DNA of 64,000 nucleotides, from contig JAHJTN010000010.1 of NCBI GenBank assembly GCA_018829465.1, positions 152,047 through 216,046 on the forward strand, written 5' to 3'. Made by a program: the position numbers and the translations under genes. The notes under the pieces are model-generated. The model was not told the origin of the DNA. It searched no databases and was given only the letters and a program-made list of their open reading frames with translations. The first letter of the stretch is position 1, and each line of letters begins with the position of its first letter. This stretch comes from Bacteroidota bacterium. GTDB taxonomy: Bacteria > Bacteroidota > Bacteroidia > Flavobacteriales > Flavobacteriaceae. Shown piece after piece: positions 33,503 through 41,409 of the stretch.

Positions 33503-34291
33503 TTACACCAGCAAATCTTCCTGAATAATACTTTTCAACGAATCCAAATCATCAAAAGGGATAAATTCGCCATTTTTAAAATAGGAAATCACACCGTTTT
33601 CCTCCGAAACCACCAAAGCCAAGGCATCTGTTTTCTCCGTAATGCCAATAGCAGCCCGATGGCGCAATCCAAAACGGCTGGGCACCTTTATGTCGGCTGT
33701 GACGGGCAAAATGACACGTGTGGCCGTAATGGTGTTGCCCTCTATGAGTGCTGCGCCGTCGTGAAGCGGGCTGTTTTTGAAAAATATACTTTCTAAGATA
33801 GGCTGCGTCACTTGAATCTGCATGCGATCGCCACTGTTTTTGACAAATTCGAGTGCATTGCTGCGCTGAATAACCACAAGCGCACCCGTTTTTGAAATGC
33901 TCATGTTTTGAAAAGCATCTAAAATGGCTTTCACATCTGTAAGTGCGGTCGCGTTGCCGTTTTTGTCAAACTTTAATTTATCGAAAAGTTTTATCTTTTT
34001 GAGAAATCGCGTAGAACCAATGAGTAGCAAAAATTTTCTGATTTCTTGTTGAAAAACCACAATCAAGGCAAAGACACCCACATTGATAAACTGTCCCAAC
34101 AGCGTGCTGAGCAAAGTCATGTGTAGCAATTCTGTGAGTTTCCAAATCAGATAAACCATCACAATGCCGATAAAAATGGGGATTGCCACCGTGCCACGAA
34201 CCAACCTGTACACAGAATACAGTAAAAATGCCATCAACACGATGTCTAGTATATCTAAAAATCCAATGTCAAAACTGTTGATCTGTTCCAA
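33503..34291 (-). CDS. cdaA: diadenylate cyclase CdaA, TTG start proposed
   Basis: A membrane-bound enzyme making cyclic di-AMP from two ATP. Three hydrophobic segments occupy the first 85 residues, followed by the DAC domain with LHDGAAL and the RHRAAIG motif, both needed for catalysis. The longest frame starts at an ATG at 34348 (281 residues). Family members begin only a few residues before the FLDILDI segment, and a TTG at 34291-34289 gives MEQINSFDIGFLDILDI, so I prefer it. A near-consensus -7 box (minus-strand TACATTTA, 34312-34305) precedes it. The Bacillus partner cdaR/ybbR is not adjacent. Confidence 0.9.
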   Translation of the reverse strand: MEQINSFDIGFLDILDIVLMAFLLYSVYRLVRGTVAIPIFIGIVMVYLIWKLTELLHMTLLSTLLGQFINVGVFALIVVFQQEIRKFLLLIGSTRFLKKIKLFDKLKFDKNGNATALTDVKAILDAFQNMSISKTGALVVIQRSNALEFVKNSGDRMQIQVTQPILESIFFKNSPLHDGAALIEGNTITATRVILPVTADIKVPSRFGLRHRAAIGITEKTDALALVVSEENGVISYFKNGEFIPFDDLDSLKSIIQEDLLV

Positions 34292-34527
34292 AACGTAGTT
34301 TTTGTAAATGTAAAAAAATGTTGAGACATGACATAGTTCTTTTTTCAAAAGGCGGGTTCAATTTATAGTTATTTCAATAGTTTTTTTTAAGACAGAATGT
34401 TCTATTTTTCATACCTGAAACGAAGATAAAACCACCTACTCATTTTAAATTATGGTTAAATCAGAAAAAATGAGCTGTTAATAGCTTCAACATAAAAATA
34501 CAGCCTCGTTTATCCGTTAAAAAAAAT

Positions 34528-34535
34528 TACTTTTG
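34528..34535 (+). promoter_or_regulatory. -7 promoter box of the polysaccharide locus
   Basis: TACTTTTG matches TAnnTTTG and lies only 11 bp before the ATG at 34547. The mRNA leader would be a few bases, or translation starts at the next in-frame ATG at 34556. Confidence 0.55.
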
Positions 34536-34546
34536 CCAATACAACT

Positions 34547-35842
34547 ATGAATGCAATGACAGAAGAAAAAATCAAAATCGCCGTTGTGGGCCTCGGTTAT
34601 GTAGGACTGCCACTCGCACGCCTTTTTGCAACCAAATATCCCGTAGTTGGTTTTGACATCAACACCGAGCGGGTTGCAGCACTCAACACAGGAAAAGATA
34701 CGACTTTAGAAGTGACGGACGCCGATCTTCAAGCCGTCTTAAAATCCCAAGCCGACGATAAAAACGGGCTGTATTGTTCTGCTGAATTAAAAGACATTGC
34801 TGCGTCAAACATCTACATCATTACGGTGCCGACACCTGTGGACAAGCACAACCGCCCCGATTTGACGCCCTTGTACAAATCGAGTGCGTCTATTGGTAAG
34901 GTGCTGAAAAAGGGCGATATTATCATTTACGAATCTACCGTTTATCCGGGTGTCACCGAAGAGGAATGTGTCCCTGTTTTGGAGCGCGTATCCGGGTTGG
35001 CGTTTAACAAAGATTTTTATGCCGGTTATTCGCCCGAGCGAATCAATCCGGGCGACAAAGAACACACCGTCGAAAAAATATTGAAAGTCACTTCGGGCTC
35101 TACGCCCGCAATCGGACAAAAAGTGGATGCACTTTATCGTTCCGTAATCATCGCCGGAACACATTTGGCGCCAAGCATCAAAGTGGCCGAAGCAGCCAAA
35201 GTAATTGAAAATGCACAGCGCGACATCAACATTGCATTTGTGAACGAACTGGCCAAAATTTTTAATTTGTTAGAAATTGACACCCAAGCCGTGCTCGAAG
35301 CCGCCGCCACCAAGTGGAATTTTTTAAAATTCAAACCCGGTTTGGTGGGTGGGCATTGCATTGGTGTAGATCCTTATTATTTGGCACAAAAGGCGCAGGA
35401 AAAAGGTTATCATCCGGAAATAATTTTGGCAGGCAGGCGTTTGAATGACAGTATGGGTGGCTATGTTGCTACAGAAGTTGTAAAACTCATGATCCAAAAA
35501 GACATCAAAATAAAAGGTGCTGAAGTGTTGGTTTTGGGCATCACTTTTAAAGAAAACTGCCCGGATGTGCGCAACACCAAGGCTGTAGATGTGGTTGGTG
35601 GGCTACAAGATTTTGGCGCCCGGGTGACGGTTTATGACCCTTGGGCGAATACGGCTGAAGTGCAACACGAATACGGATTGCAAATTGTAAACACTTTACC
35701 CGATCAGAAATTTGATGCGGTTGTGCTTGCCGTTTCACATCAAGCGTTTGAGTCGTTGGATTTGACACTTTTGAAGAAACCTACAGCCGTTGTATATGAC
35801 GTAAAATGCGTACTCAAATGTCCGATAGACGGAAAGTTGTAA
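34547..35842 (+). CDS. nucleotide-sugar dehydrogenase, TviB/WbpA type
   Basis: A 431-residue NAD-dependent enzyme oxidising C6 of a UDP-N-acetylhexosamine to the uronic acid. It shows the Rossmann start VVGLGYVGLPLARLFA, the catalytic Cys in GGHCIGVDPYYLAQ and the C-terminal domain with VLVLGITFKENCPDVRNTK. This set resembles TviB (Vi antigen) and WbpA (O-antigen) rather than plain UDP-glucose dehydrogenase, which has its own gene at 36898. It is the first gene of the locus and lies 20 bp before the antiterminator gene. A second ATG 9 bp in could be the true start. Confidence 0.92.
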   Translation: MNAMTEEKIKIAVVGLGYVGLPLARLFATKYPVVGFDINTERVAALNTGKDTTLEVTDADLQAVLKSQADDKNGLYCSAELKDIAASNIYIITVPTPVDKHNRPDLTPLYKSSASIGKVLKKGDIIIYESTVYPGVTEEECVPVLERVSGLAFNKDFYAGYSPERINPGDKEHTVEKILKVTSGSTPAIGQKVDALYRSVIIAGTHLAPSIKVAEAAKVIENAQRDINIAFVNELAKIFNLLEIDTQAVLEAAATKWNFLKFKPGLVGGHCIGVDPYYLAQKAQEKGYHPEIILAGRRLNDSMGGYVATEVVKLMIQKDIKIKGAEVLVLGITFKENCPDVRNTKAVDVVGGLQDFGARVTVYDPWANTAEVQHEYGLQIVNTLPDQKFDAVVLAVSHQAFESLDLTLLKKPTAVVYDVKCVLKCPIDGKL

Positions 35843-35862
35843 ACGAATGACTAAATTGCCTC

Positions 35863-36366
35863 ATGAATTGGTATGTACTTTACACGAAACCCCGAGCGGA
35901 ACTCAAAACGGCTACGGCACTTCACAAGGCCGGCATAGAGTGCTACTGCCCTACCCGAACCGAAGTTCGCCAATGGACAGACCGTAAAAAAAAGCTTAGC
36001 GTACCCCTTTTTAGCAACTTTGTTTTTGTGCGATTGGCCGAAACCTCACGCAACAGTGTGTTTGGTGTTCCGGGTGTGGTGCGGTATCTTTTTTGGTTGG
36101 GCAAGCCGGCTATAGTGAGAGACGAAGAAATTGAAACCCTACAACGTTGGCTCAGCCAAAAAAATGTAAGCTGCGAAGTCGTTCACTATAAAACGGGCGA
36201 CAGCATTACCGTTGCCGAAGGTCCTTTTAAGAACAAAACAGGAATTGTAAGAACCGTTTCCAGCAAGGAAGTCTGCCTCGTGTTGGAATCTATGGGCTAT
36301 ATCGTGCGCTTGCCCGGGCAGTACTGTAAGCGCACAAATGAAACCGAACTGAGCCAAAGCGCCTAG
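35863..36366 (+). CDS. UpxY-type NusG-like transcription antiterminator
   Basis: A 167-residue paralogue of NusG/RfaH with an NGN domain (WYVLYTKPRAELKTATAL, LFSNFVFVRLAE) and a C-terminal KOW part (VAEGPFKNKTGIVRTVSSKEV). In Bacteroides the UpxY proteins are encoded at the head of each capsular locus and keep RNA polymerase from terminating early in that operon. Here it sits as the second gene of the polysaccharide locus, which fits. The 500-bp gene-free repeat tract just downstream would be a natural place for early termination, so antitermination across it is a reasonable inference. Confidence 0.92.
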   Translation: MNWYVLYTKPRAELKTATALHKAGIECYCPTRTEVRQWTDRKKKLSVPLFSNFVFVRLAETSRNSVFGVPGVVRYLFWLGKPAIVRDEEIETLQRWLSQKNVSCEVVHYKTGDSITVAEGPFKNKTGIVRTVSSKEVCLVLESMGYIVRLPGQYCKRTNETELSQSA

Positions 36367-36464
36367 TTTGAAAAAAAAACGTTGTTATATCTGAGGTTGG
36401 TCGCAAATGGTAATGTGACTGACGCGGCGGAGCCGTGAAATTTTGCAAGCAAAGAGGTAATAGA
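36367..36464. other. gene-free stretch after upxY with a GC-rich hairpin
   Basis: CGGC-GGA-GCCG (36425-36435) is a short perfect hairpin, without a T run. The surrounding sequence is otherwise unremarkable and leads into the heptamer tract. Confidence 0.35.
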
Positions 36465-36897
36465 TGTTGAATTATGAATGTTGAATTATAAATTTTAAAT
36501 GTTTAATGCATAACAAATAACTTATAACGTATAACGTATAACAAATAACGATTAACTTATAACAATAAACCCAAATGGCTAATGCCTAATGGCTTCAAAC
36601 AATTAACAAATAACGTATAACAAATAACCCTATTGCCTAATGGCTAATGGCTTTTGGCTTATGGCTTTTGGCTAATGGCTTTTGCCTAATGGCTTTTGCC
36701 TAATGGCTTTTGCCTAATGGCTTTTGGCTAATGGCTTTTGGCTTTTGGTTTTTGGCTAATGGCTTTTGGCTTTTGCCTAATGGCTTTTGCCTAATGGCTT
36801 TTGGCTAATGCCTATTGCCTTCAAACAATTAACAAATAACGTATAACAAATAACCCTATTGCCTAATGGCTAATGGCTTTTAAACGTATAACAAATA
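36465..36897. repeat. heptamer repeat tract 1
   Basis: The tract is built from 7-bp units of two types: AAC-rich (AACAAAT, AACGTAT, AACTTAT) and GGC/GCC-rich (ATGGCTA, ATGGCTT, TTGGCTT, TTGCCTA). From the AACAAAT after 36600 to about 36815, roughly thirty units follow each other without loss of the 7-bp register. The order is AAC block, GGC block, AAC block, GGC block, and it runs up to the ugd start codon. No reading frame crosses it. Confidence 0.88.
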
Positions 36898-38292
36898 ATG
36901 AAAATAAACACCATTTGCTGCATTGGCGCCGGATACGTCGGTGGTCCAACTATGGCGGTAATTGCCAAGCAGTGCCCCGATATTAAAGTAATTGTTGTGG
37001 ACATTAACCAAGCTCGGATTGATGCTTGGAACGATGAAAATCTCGACAACCTGCCCATTTACGAACCCGGACTCAAAGAGGTAGTGGCGACAGCGCGCGG
37101 CAGAAATTTGTTCTACTCAACAAACATCAATGAGGCCATTGATGAGGCCGAGATGATTTTTATTTCTGTAAACACCCCCACCAAAACTTATGGCAAAGGT
37201 AAGGGCATGGCTGCCGACCTGAAGTATGTGGAACTTTGCGCCCGCAACATTGCAGAAGTTGCAAAATCCGACAAAATCATCGTTGAAAAATCCACTTTGC
37301 CGGTACGCACAGCCCAAGCCATCAAAAGCATCCTAAAAAACACCACCAAAGGACTCAATTTTGAAATCCTTTCCAACCCCGAATTTTTGGCTGAAGGCAC
37401 CGCCATTCAGGATCTTATGCATCCTGACCGCGTGCTCATCGGTGGCGATCAAACCCCCGAAGGAAAAGTTGCCATACAGGCCTTGGTAAATGTCTATGCA
37501 CAATGGGTTCCCAAAGAACGTATTTTGACAACCAACTTATGGTCATCTGAGTTGTCCAAATTGACCGCCAATGCCTTTTTAGCGCAAAGGGTTTCTTCCA
37601 TCAACGCCTTGTCTGAACTCTGTGAACGCACAGAAGCCGATGTGGACGAAGTGGCGCGTGCCATTGGCATGGATAGCCGAATCGGTTCTAAATTCCTAAA
37701 AGCATCGGTGGGTTTTGGCGGCTCCTGTTTCCAAAAAGACATTCTTAATTTGGTCTATATCGCTCGGAGTTACGGCCTGCAAGAAGTGGCCGACTATTGG
37801 GAGCAAGTCATCATCCTAAACGACCATCAAAAGAAACGTTTTGCCGACAAAGTGGTCAGCACCCTCTACAATACGGTTTCGGGCAAAAAAATAGCCCTAT
37901 TGGGCTGGGCCTTTAAAAAAGACACCAACGACACCCGTGAGTCTGCGGCCATTTATGTGGCCGACCACCTGCTCAACGAAGAAACCCAATTGGCGGTGTA
38001 TGACCCCAAAGTAAAGTCGAGAAAAATCTATGCCGATTTAGATGAGCTTCAATCGCGTTCGTCCGAAGACAACCTGCGGTTACTCACTGTCGAAAGCGAC
38101 CCCTACGAAGCTTGCCAAGACGCCCATGCGGTGTTGATACTGACCGAATGGGACGAATTTAACACCCTCGATTGGGAACGCATATACGCCTCTATGAAAA
38201 AACCGGCTTTTGTGTTTGACGGCCGCAACCTGCTCAATGCAGAAAAATTGCTAAAAATCGGTTTTAAATACTTTGGCCTCGGAAAGGTTTGA
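36898..38292 (+). CDS. ugd: UDP-glucose 6-dehydrogenase
   Basis: A 464-residue enzyme converting UDP-glucose to UDP-glucuronate with two NAD+. The N-terminal Rossmann fold reads [18 protein letters not shown], the catalytic Cys lies in [17 protein letters not shown], and the C-terminal domain contains [16 protein letters not shown] and ILTEWDEF. Length and motifs fit the animal-like UGDH subgroup present in Bacteroidota. Its product feeds the epimerase encoded at 39652. The start codon follows directly on the heptamer tract, so its leader consists of repeat sequence. Confidence 0.96.
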   Translation: MKINTICCIGAGYVGGPTMAVIAKQCPDIKVIVVDINQARIDAWNDENLDNLPIYEPGLKEVVATARGRNLFYSTNINEAIDEAEMIFISVNTPTKTYGKGKGMAADLKYVELCARNIAEVAKSDKIIVEKSTLPVRTAQAIKSILKNTTKGLNFEILSNPEFLAEGTAIQDLMHPDRVLIGGDQTPEGKVAIQALVNVYAQWVPKERILTTNLWSSELSKLTANAFLAQRVSSINALSELCERTEADVDEVARAIGMDSRIGSKFLKASVGFGGSCFQKDILNLVYIARSYGLQEVADYWEQVIILNDHQKKRFADKVVSTLYNTVSGKKIALLGWAFKKDTNDTRESAAIYVADHLLNEETQLAVYDPKVKSRKIYADLDELQSRSSEDNLRLLTVESDPYEACQDAHAVLILTEWDEFNTLDWERIYASMKKPAFVFDGRNLLNAEKLLKIGFKYFGLGKV

Positions 38293-38418
38293 TGATTAAA
38301 TCAATTGTAAATGTTGAATAAATAACGAATCGACGATTAATGTTTATTATACCACATACTGACAGAAACTCGTGATTTGAATATAATTCAGTAAATTTAT
38401 AACGAAAAAACATAGAAA

Positions 38419-38635
38419 ATGGAAACAATCCGAATTGACATTATTAATCCAAAAGTAAAAAAAGCTAATTAAAGATTTAGTGGATTTAAACTTAATTAAG
38501 ATTAATACAGAAAAATATAAATCGGACTTCTCTACGCTTTTAAAAAAAATTAGAGCGAAATCAAACGAAGAAATTTCACTAGACGAAATAACTAAGGAAG
38601 TTGAGCAAGTGAGGCGTTCTCGATATGAAAAATAA
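38419..38635 (+). pseudogene. decayed antitoxin gene of a PIN-domain toxin-antitoxin pair
   Basis: From ATG at 38419 the frame gives METIRIDIINPKVKK and then a stop after two codons. Moving the frame by one base inside a run of seven A (38450s) restores LIKDLVDLNLIKINTEK and the rest through EQVRRSRYEK, ending at 38635 and overlapping the toxin start by 11 bp. A single extra A in the homopolymer therefore breaks it. Shape and place fit the small antitoxin partner of TIGR00305-type PIN toxins. A sequencing error in the A run is possible. Confidence 0.75.
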
Positions 38636-39035
38636 AAGAATAGTCCTCGATACAAATCTTTGGATTAGCTTTCTGATTTCCAAAAAATTTGGGCAAATCG
38701 ATAAGCTTGTTGAAAACAAAAGAATTACGTTTATTTTTTCGAACGAATTACTCTAAGAGTTTATAGATGTTGTAAGTCGTCCCAAATTTAAAAAATACTT
38801 TTCAAAAAGAGATATTGAAAAAATCTTGGCGTATTTTGACCAATTTGGAGAATTAGTAAAAGTGAAGTCTGAAATTAAAATTTGTAGAGACCAAAAAGAT
38901 AACTTTTTACTAAATTTATCAGTAGATTCAAAAGCCGATTATTTAGTTTCCGGAGATCAGGATTTATTGATTTTAGAAATAATTGATAATACAAAAATTC
39001 TGACTTTTTCCGATTTTATAGAAAAAATTGAATAA
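38625..39035 (+). pseudogene. PIN-domain toxin gene with an internal stop codon
   Basis: The 137-codon frame from ATG at 38625 has the PIN start RIVLDTNLWISFLISKK, then SNELL, a TAA stop (38754-38756), and continues in the same frame with EFIDVVSRPKFKKYF and the C-terminal acidic motif ADYLVSGDQDLL. Homologues usually have Glu at the stop position, so one GAA to TAA change explains it. The family is PIN ribonucleases of the TIGR00305 type. With the broken antitoxin next to it, the pair looks inactivated. Confidence 0.85.
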
Positions 39036-39180
39036 ATAACGATTAACAAATAACGTATAACCCTACTGCCTATTGGCTAATGGCTTTTAAACGTATAACC
39101 AATAACTTATAACAATCAACCCTAATGGCTAATGCCTTTTGGCTTCATACCCATAACGAGTAACGTATAACCTAACATCC
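39036..39180. repeat. heptamer repeat tract 2
   Basis: A shorter tract of the same AAC-type and GGC-type 7-bp units (for example AACGTAT, ATGGCTA, TTGGCTT), starting right after the PIN pseudogene stop. Confidence 0.8.
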
Positions 39181-39185
39181 ACTAA

Positions 39186-39281
39186 CTGTCACCCTGAACT
39201 TGTTTCAGGGTTTTGCCCCTCGACTGCGCTCGGGGTGACATTCCATTGTGTATAGATGCTGAAGCAAGTTCAGCATGACAG
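39186..39281. repeat. palindromic MITE-like element, copy 1
   Basis: The ends are inverted: CTGTCACCCTGAACTTG at the left and CAAGTTCAGCATGACAG at the right. The interior holds a CCCCTCGACTGCGCTCGGGG hairpin. No reading frame is present. Other copies lie at 40924 and 63920, and a composite one at 41154. Confidence 0.8.
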
Positions 39282-39328
39282 TGTTACGCTCAGCATGACA
39301 GTTTGTAAAATTAGTAGGAAGTAAGCGC

Positions 39329-39366
39329 GGTTTGTCACCTTGAGTGCAGTCGAAAGGCGACAAACC
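39329..39366. repeat. small palindromic element
   Basis: GGTTTGTC (39329-39336) and GACAAACC (39359-39366) are perfect inverted arms around GTGCAGTCGAAAGG-type sequence. It is related in its core to the GTCGA motif found in the other repeats. Confidence 0.6.
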
Positions 39367-39369
39367 AAA

Positions 39370-39651
39370 AACTAATAACATTTAACGTATAACAAATAAC
39401 CCCTAATGCCTTTTGGCTAATGGCTCTTGGCTTTAAACAAATAACGTATAACGAGTAACAAATAACTTATAACGTATAACCCTATTGCCTAATGGCTATT
39501 GCCTAATGCCTAATGGCTCTTGCCTAATGGCTATTGGCTAATGACTCTTGGCTCTTGGCTTCAAACAAATAACGAGTAACCTATAACGTATAACCCCTAA
39601 TGGCTATTGCCTTATGCCCAATGGCTAATGGCTCAAAAACTTAAAGATTAA
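39370..39651. repeat. heptamer repeat tract 3
   Basis: Alternating AAC-type units (AACGTAT, AACAAAT, AACGAGT) and GGC-type units (ATGGCTA, TTGCCTA, ATGGCTC, TTGGCTT) reach to within about 20 bp of the epimerase start. Confidence 0.85.
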
Positions 39652-40701
39652 ATGAAAATCCTCATCACCGGCACGGCCGGATTTATCGGATACCACTTGG
39701 CCGACCGCTTTATCAAAGACGGTTACAAAGTAGTTGGGCTGGATGTCATCAACGATTATTATGACATCGAACTCAAATACAAGCGTTTAGACACCCACGG
39801 CATTGATGCCCGTGCCTTGCATCTGCACGAAATCCGCAAAAGCACCACCTACCCCAACTACCGCTTCCTGAAGGCCGATTTGGCCGATCACGATTTTATC
39901 GTGCATTTTATGAAGGAAGAAAAATTTGACTACGTGGTGAACCTGGCCGCGCAGGCTGGCGTGCGGTACAGCATCGAAAACCCACGGGTTTATACCCATT
40001 CCAACGTGGACGGCTTCCTGAGCCTCCTCGAAGGCGCGCGGTACAGCGAAGTGAAACACTTTGTTTTTGCCAGCACCAGCAGCGTGTATGGCCTCAACAC
40101 CCGCATGCCGCTGAGCGAAAAACACCCGACCGAGCACCCGATGGCGCTCTACGCCGCTACCAAAAAAGCCAACGAAATGATGGCACATTCCTACGCACAT
40201 TTGTTCAGGTTGCCCATGACGGGCTTGCGATTTTTTACGGTTTACGGCCCCTGGGGCAGGCCCGATATGGCTTTGTTCCTTTTCACGGATGCCATGGTGA
40301 AGAACCAACCCATCAAGGTGTTTAACCACGGTGAGATGATCCGCGATTTTACCTACGTGGGCGACATCGTGGAGAGCATCGCCCGTTTGGTGCCCAAACC
40401 CGCCCAACCCAATGCCGATTGGAACGGAAACGACCCGGACATACCGACTTCATCGGCGCCGTACCAGATTTTTAACATCGGTAATTCTTCGCCCGTGCCG
40501 CTCATGGAATACATCGAAGCCATCGAAGAAGCCTTGGGCAAAAAAGCCGAAAAGAACTACTTGCCCATGCAGGCCGGCGATGTGCCCGCCACGCACGCCG
40601 ACACCACCGCCCTGGAAAGCTACACCGGCTTCCGCCCGCAAACCACTGTTAAAGAAGGTGTCAGTCGGTTTGTGGAATGGTATCGGGGGTATTATAATTA
40701 A
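39652..40701 (+). CDS. UDP-glucuronate 4-epimerase-like SDR enzyme
   Basis: A 349-residue extended short-chain dehydrogenase with the NAD loop GTAGFIGYHLA. The segment LDVINDYYDIELKYKRL is typical of UDP-glucuronate 4-epimerases (CapI/LpsL/GAE group), and the catalytic pair is in YAATKKANE. It would convert UDP-glucuronate, made by the upstream ugd product, into UDP-galacturonate. The gene is flanked on both sides by heptamer tracts and palindromic elements, so it forms a single-gene cassette. Its base composition is clearly more GC-rich than the genes that follow. Confidence 0.92.
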   Translation: MKILITGTAGFIGYHLADRFIKDGYKVVGLDVINDYYDIELKYKRLDTHGIDARALHLHEIRKSTTYPNYRFLKADLADHDFIVHFMKEEKFDYVVNLAAQAGVRYSIENPRVYTHSNVDGFLSLLEGARYSEVKHFVFASTSSVYGLNTRMPLSEKHPTEHPMALYAATKKANEMMAHSYAHLFRLPMTGLRFFTVYGPWGRPDMALFLFTDAMVKNQPIKVFNHGEMIRDFTYVGDIVESIARLVPKPAQPNADWNGNDPDIPTSSAPYQIFNIGNSSPVPLMEYIEAIEEALGKKAEKNYLPMQAGDVPATHADTTALESYTGFRPQTTVKEGVSRFVEWYRGYYN

Positions 40702-40763
40702 TCAATGTAGCAATTGAGCAATGTAGCAATTAATCAATGTAGCAATTAATCAATGTAACAATG
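40697..40763. repeat. 16-bp tandem repeat
   Basis: ATTAATCAATGTAGCA-type 16-bp units follow each other about four times, starting at the stop codon of the epimerase gene. One unit differs (TTGAGCAAT). Confidence 0.8.
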
Positions 40764-41153
40764 CAATAATTGGATGATTTGATGATGCTGTGATTTGATG
40801 AATTTTGAATAAATAACCAATAACGTATAACCAATAACGTATAACAATTTGATGATACGATGATTAAAAAAAATAATGATTAACCCTATGGACTAATGTC
40901 TAACCGTCCAAACCGAACGAGTACTGTCACCCTGAACTCGTTTCAGGGTCTTGTTTCAGGCGTGTATAGATGCTGAACCAAGTTCAGCATGACAGTTTAT
41001 GAGTTTAATTGGATGCGATGATGTGATGATAAAATAAAAATAATTCTAATGGCTAATGCCTCCAGACAAATAACGTGTAACGAATAACCCAATTGCCTAA
41101 TGCCTATTGGCTAATGCCTTCAAACAAATAACAAATAACGTATAACCATTAAC
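40764..41153. repeat. heptamer repeat tract 4 with an embedded palindromic element
   Basis: Degenerate AAC-type units (near 40805-40850) and mixed AAC and GGC units (about 41045-41153) surround the palindromic element at 40924. GATGATTTGATGATG-like short repeats occur near 40770 and 41015. No gene is seen. Confidence 0.75.
40924..40995. repeat. palindromic MITE-like element, copy 2
   Basis: CTGTCACCCTGAACTCG at the left and CCAAGTTCAGCATGACAG at the right form the inverted ends. It is shorter than copy 1 because it lacks the CCCCTCGACTGCGCTCGGGG interior. Confidence 0.78.
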
Positions 41154-41310
41154 GTCACCCTGAACCCATTTTGTCCTGTCACCCTGAACTCGTTTCAGGG
41201 TCTTGTTTCAGGTGGTTGTAGATGCTGGACCAAGCCTGCCCGAACCGCTTCGACATATGATATCCCGGGCTTGCCGAGGGGCTCAGTGCAAGGAAGTTCG
41301 GGTCGACAAT
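41154..41310. repeat. composite palindromic element, copy 3
   Basis: Two starts of the CACCCTGAAC type follow each other (near 41155 and 41176). The second runs to GATGCTGGACCAAG and then switches to a different element with inverted arms CCCGAAC (41239-41245) and GTTCGGG (41296-41302). It looks like one repeat inserted into another. The remaining 100 bp to the next gene show nothing recognisable. Confidence 0.6.
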
Positions 41311-41409
41311 GGATATTAACAATTAACCGATAGCTAATTAGTAGTCCCTTTTAACTAAGATTTTCAAACACTATCGGTATTTTATTTATCGAATGACCTT
41401 TAATTAAGA

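Noticed and set aside
36465..36897. CRISPR array
   Set aside because: The repeats are contiguous 7-bp units without unique spacers of constant length, and no cas genes are in the window.
38347..38655. Minus-strand frame of 102 codons over the decayed antitoxin
   Set aside because: The plus strand gives a recognisable antitoxin and PIN toxin after correcting two lesions; the minus frame is a shadow with low-complexity Phe/Ser content.
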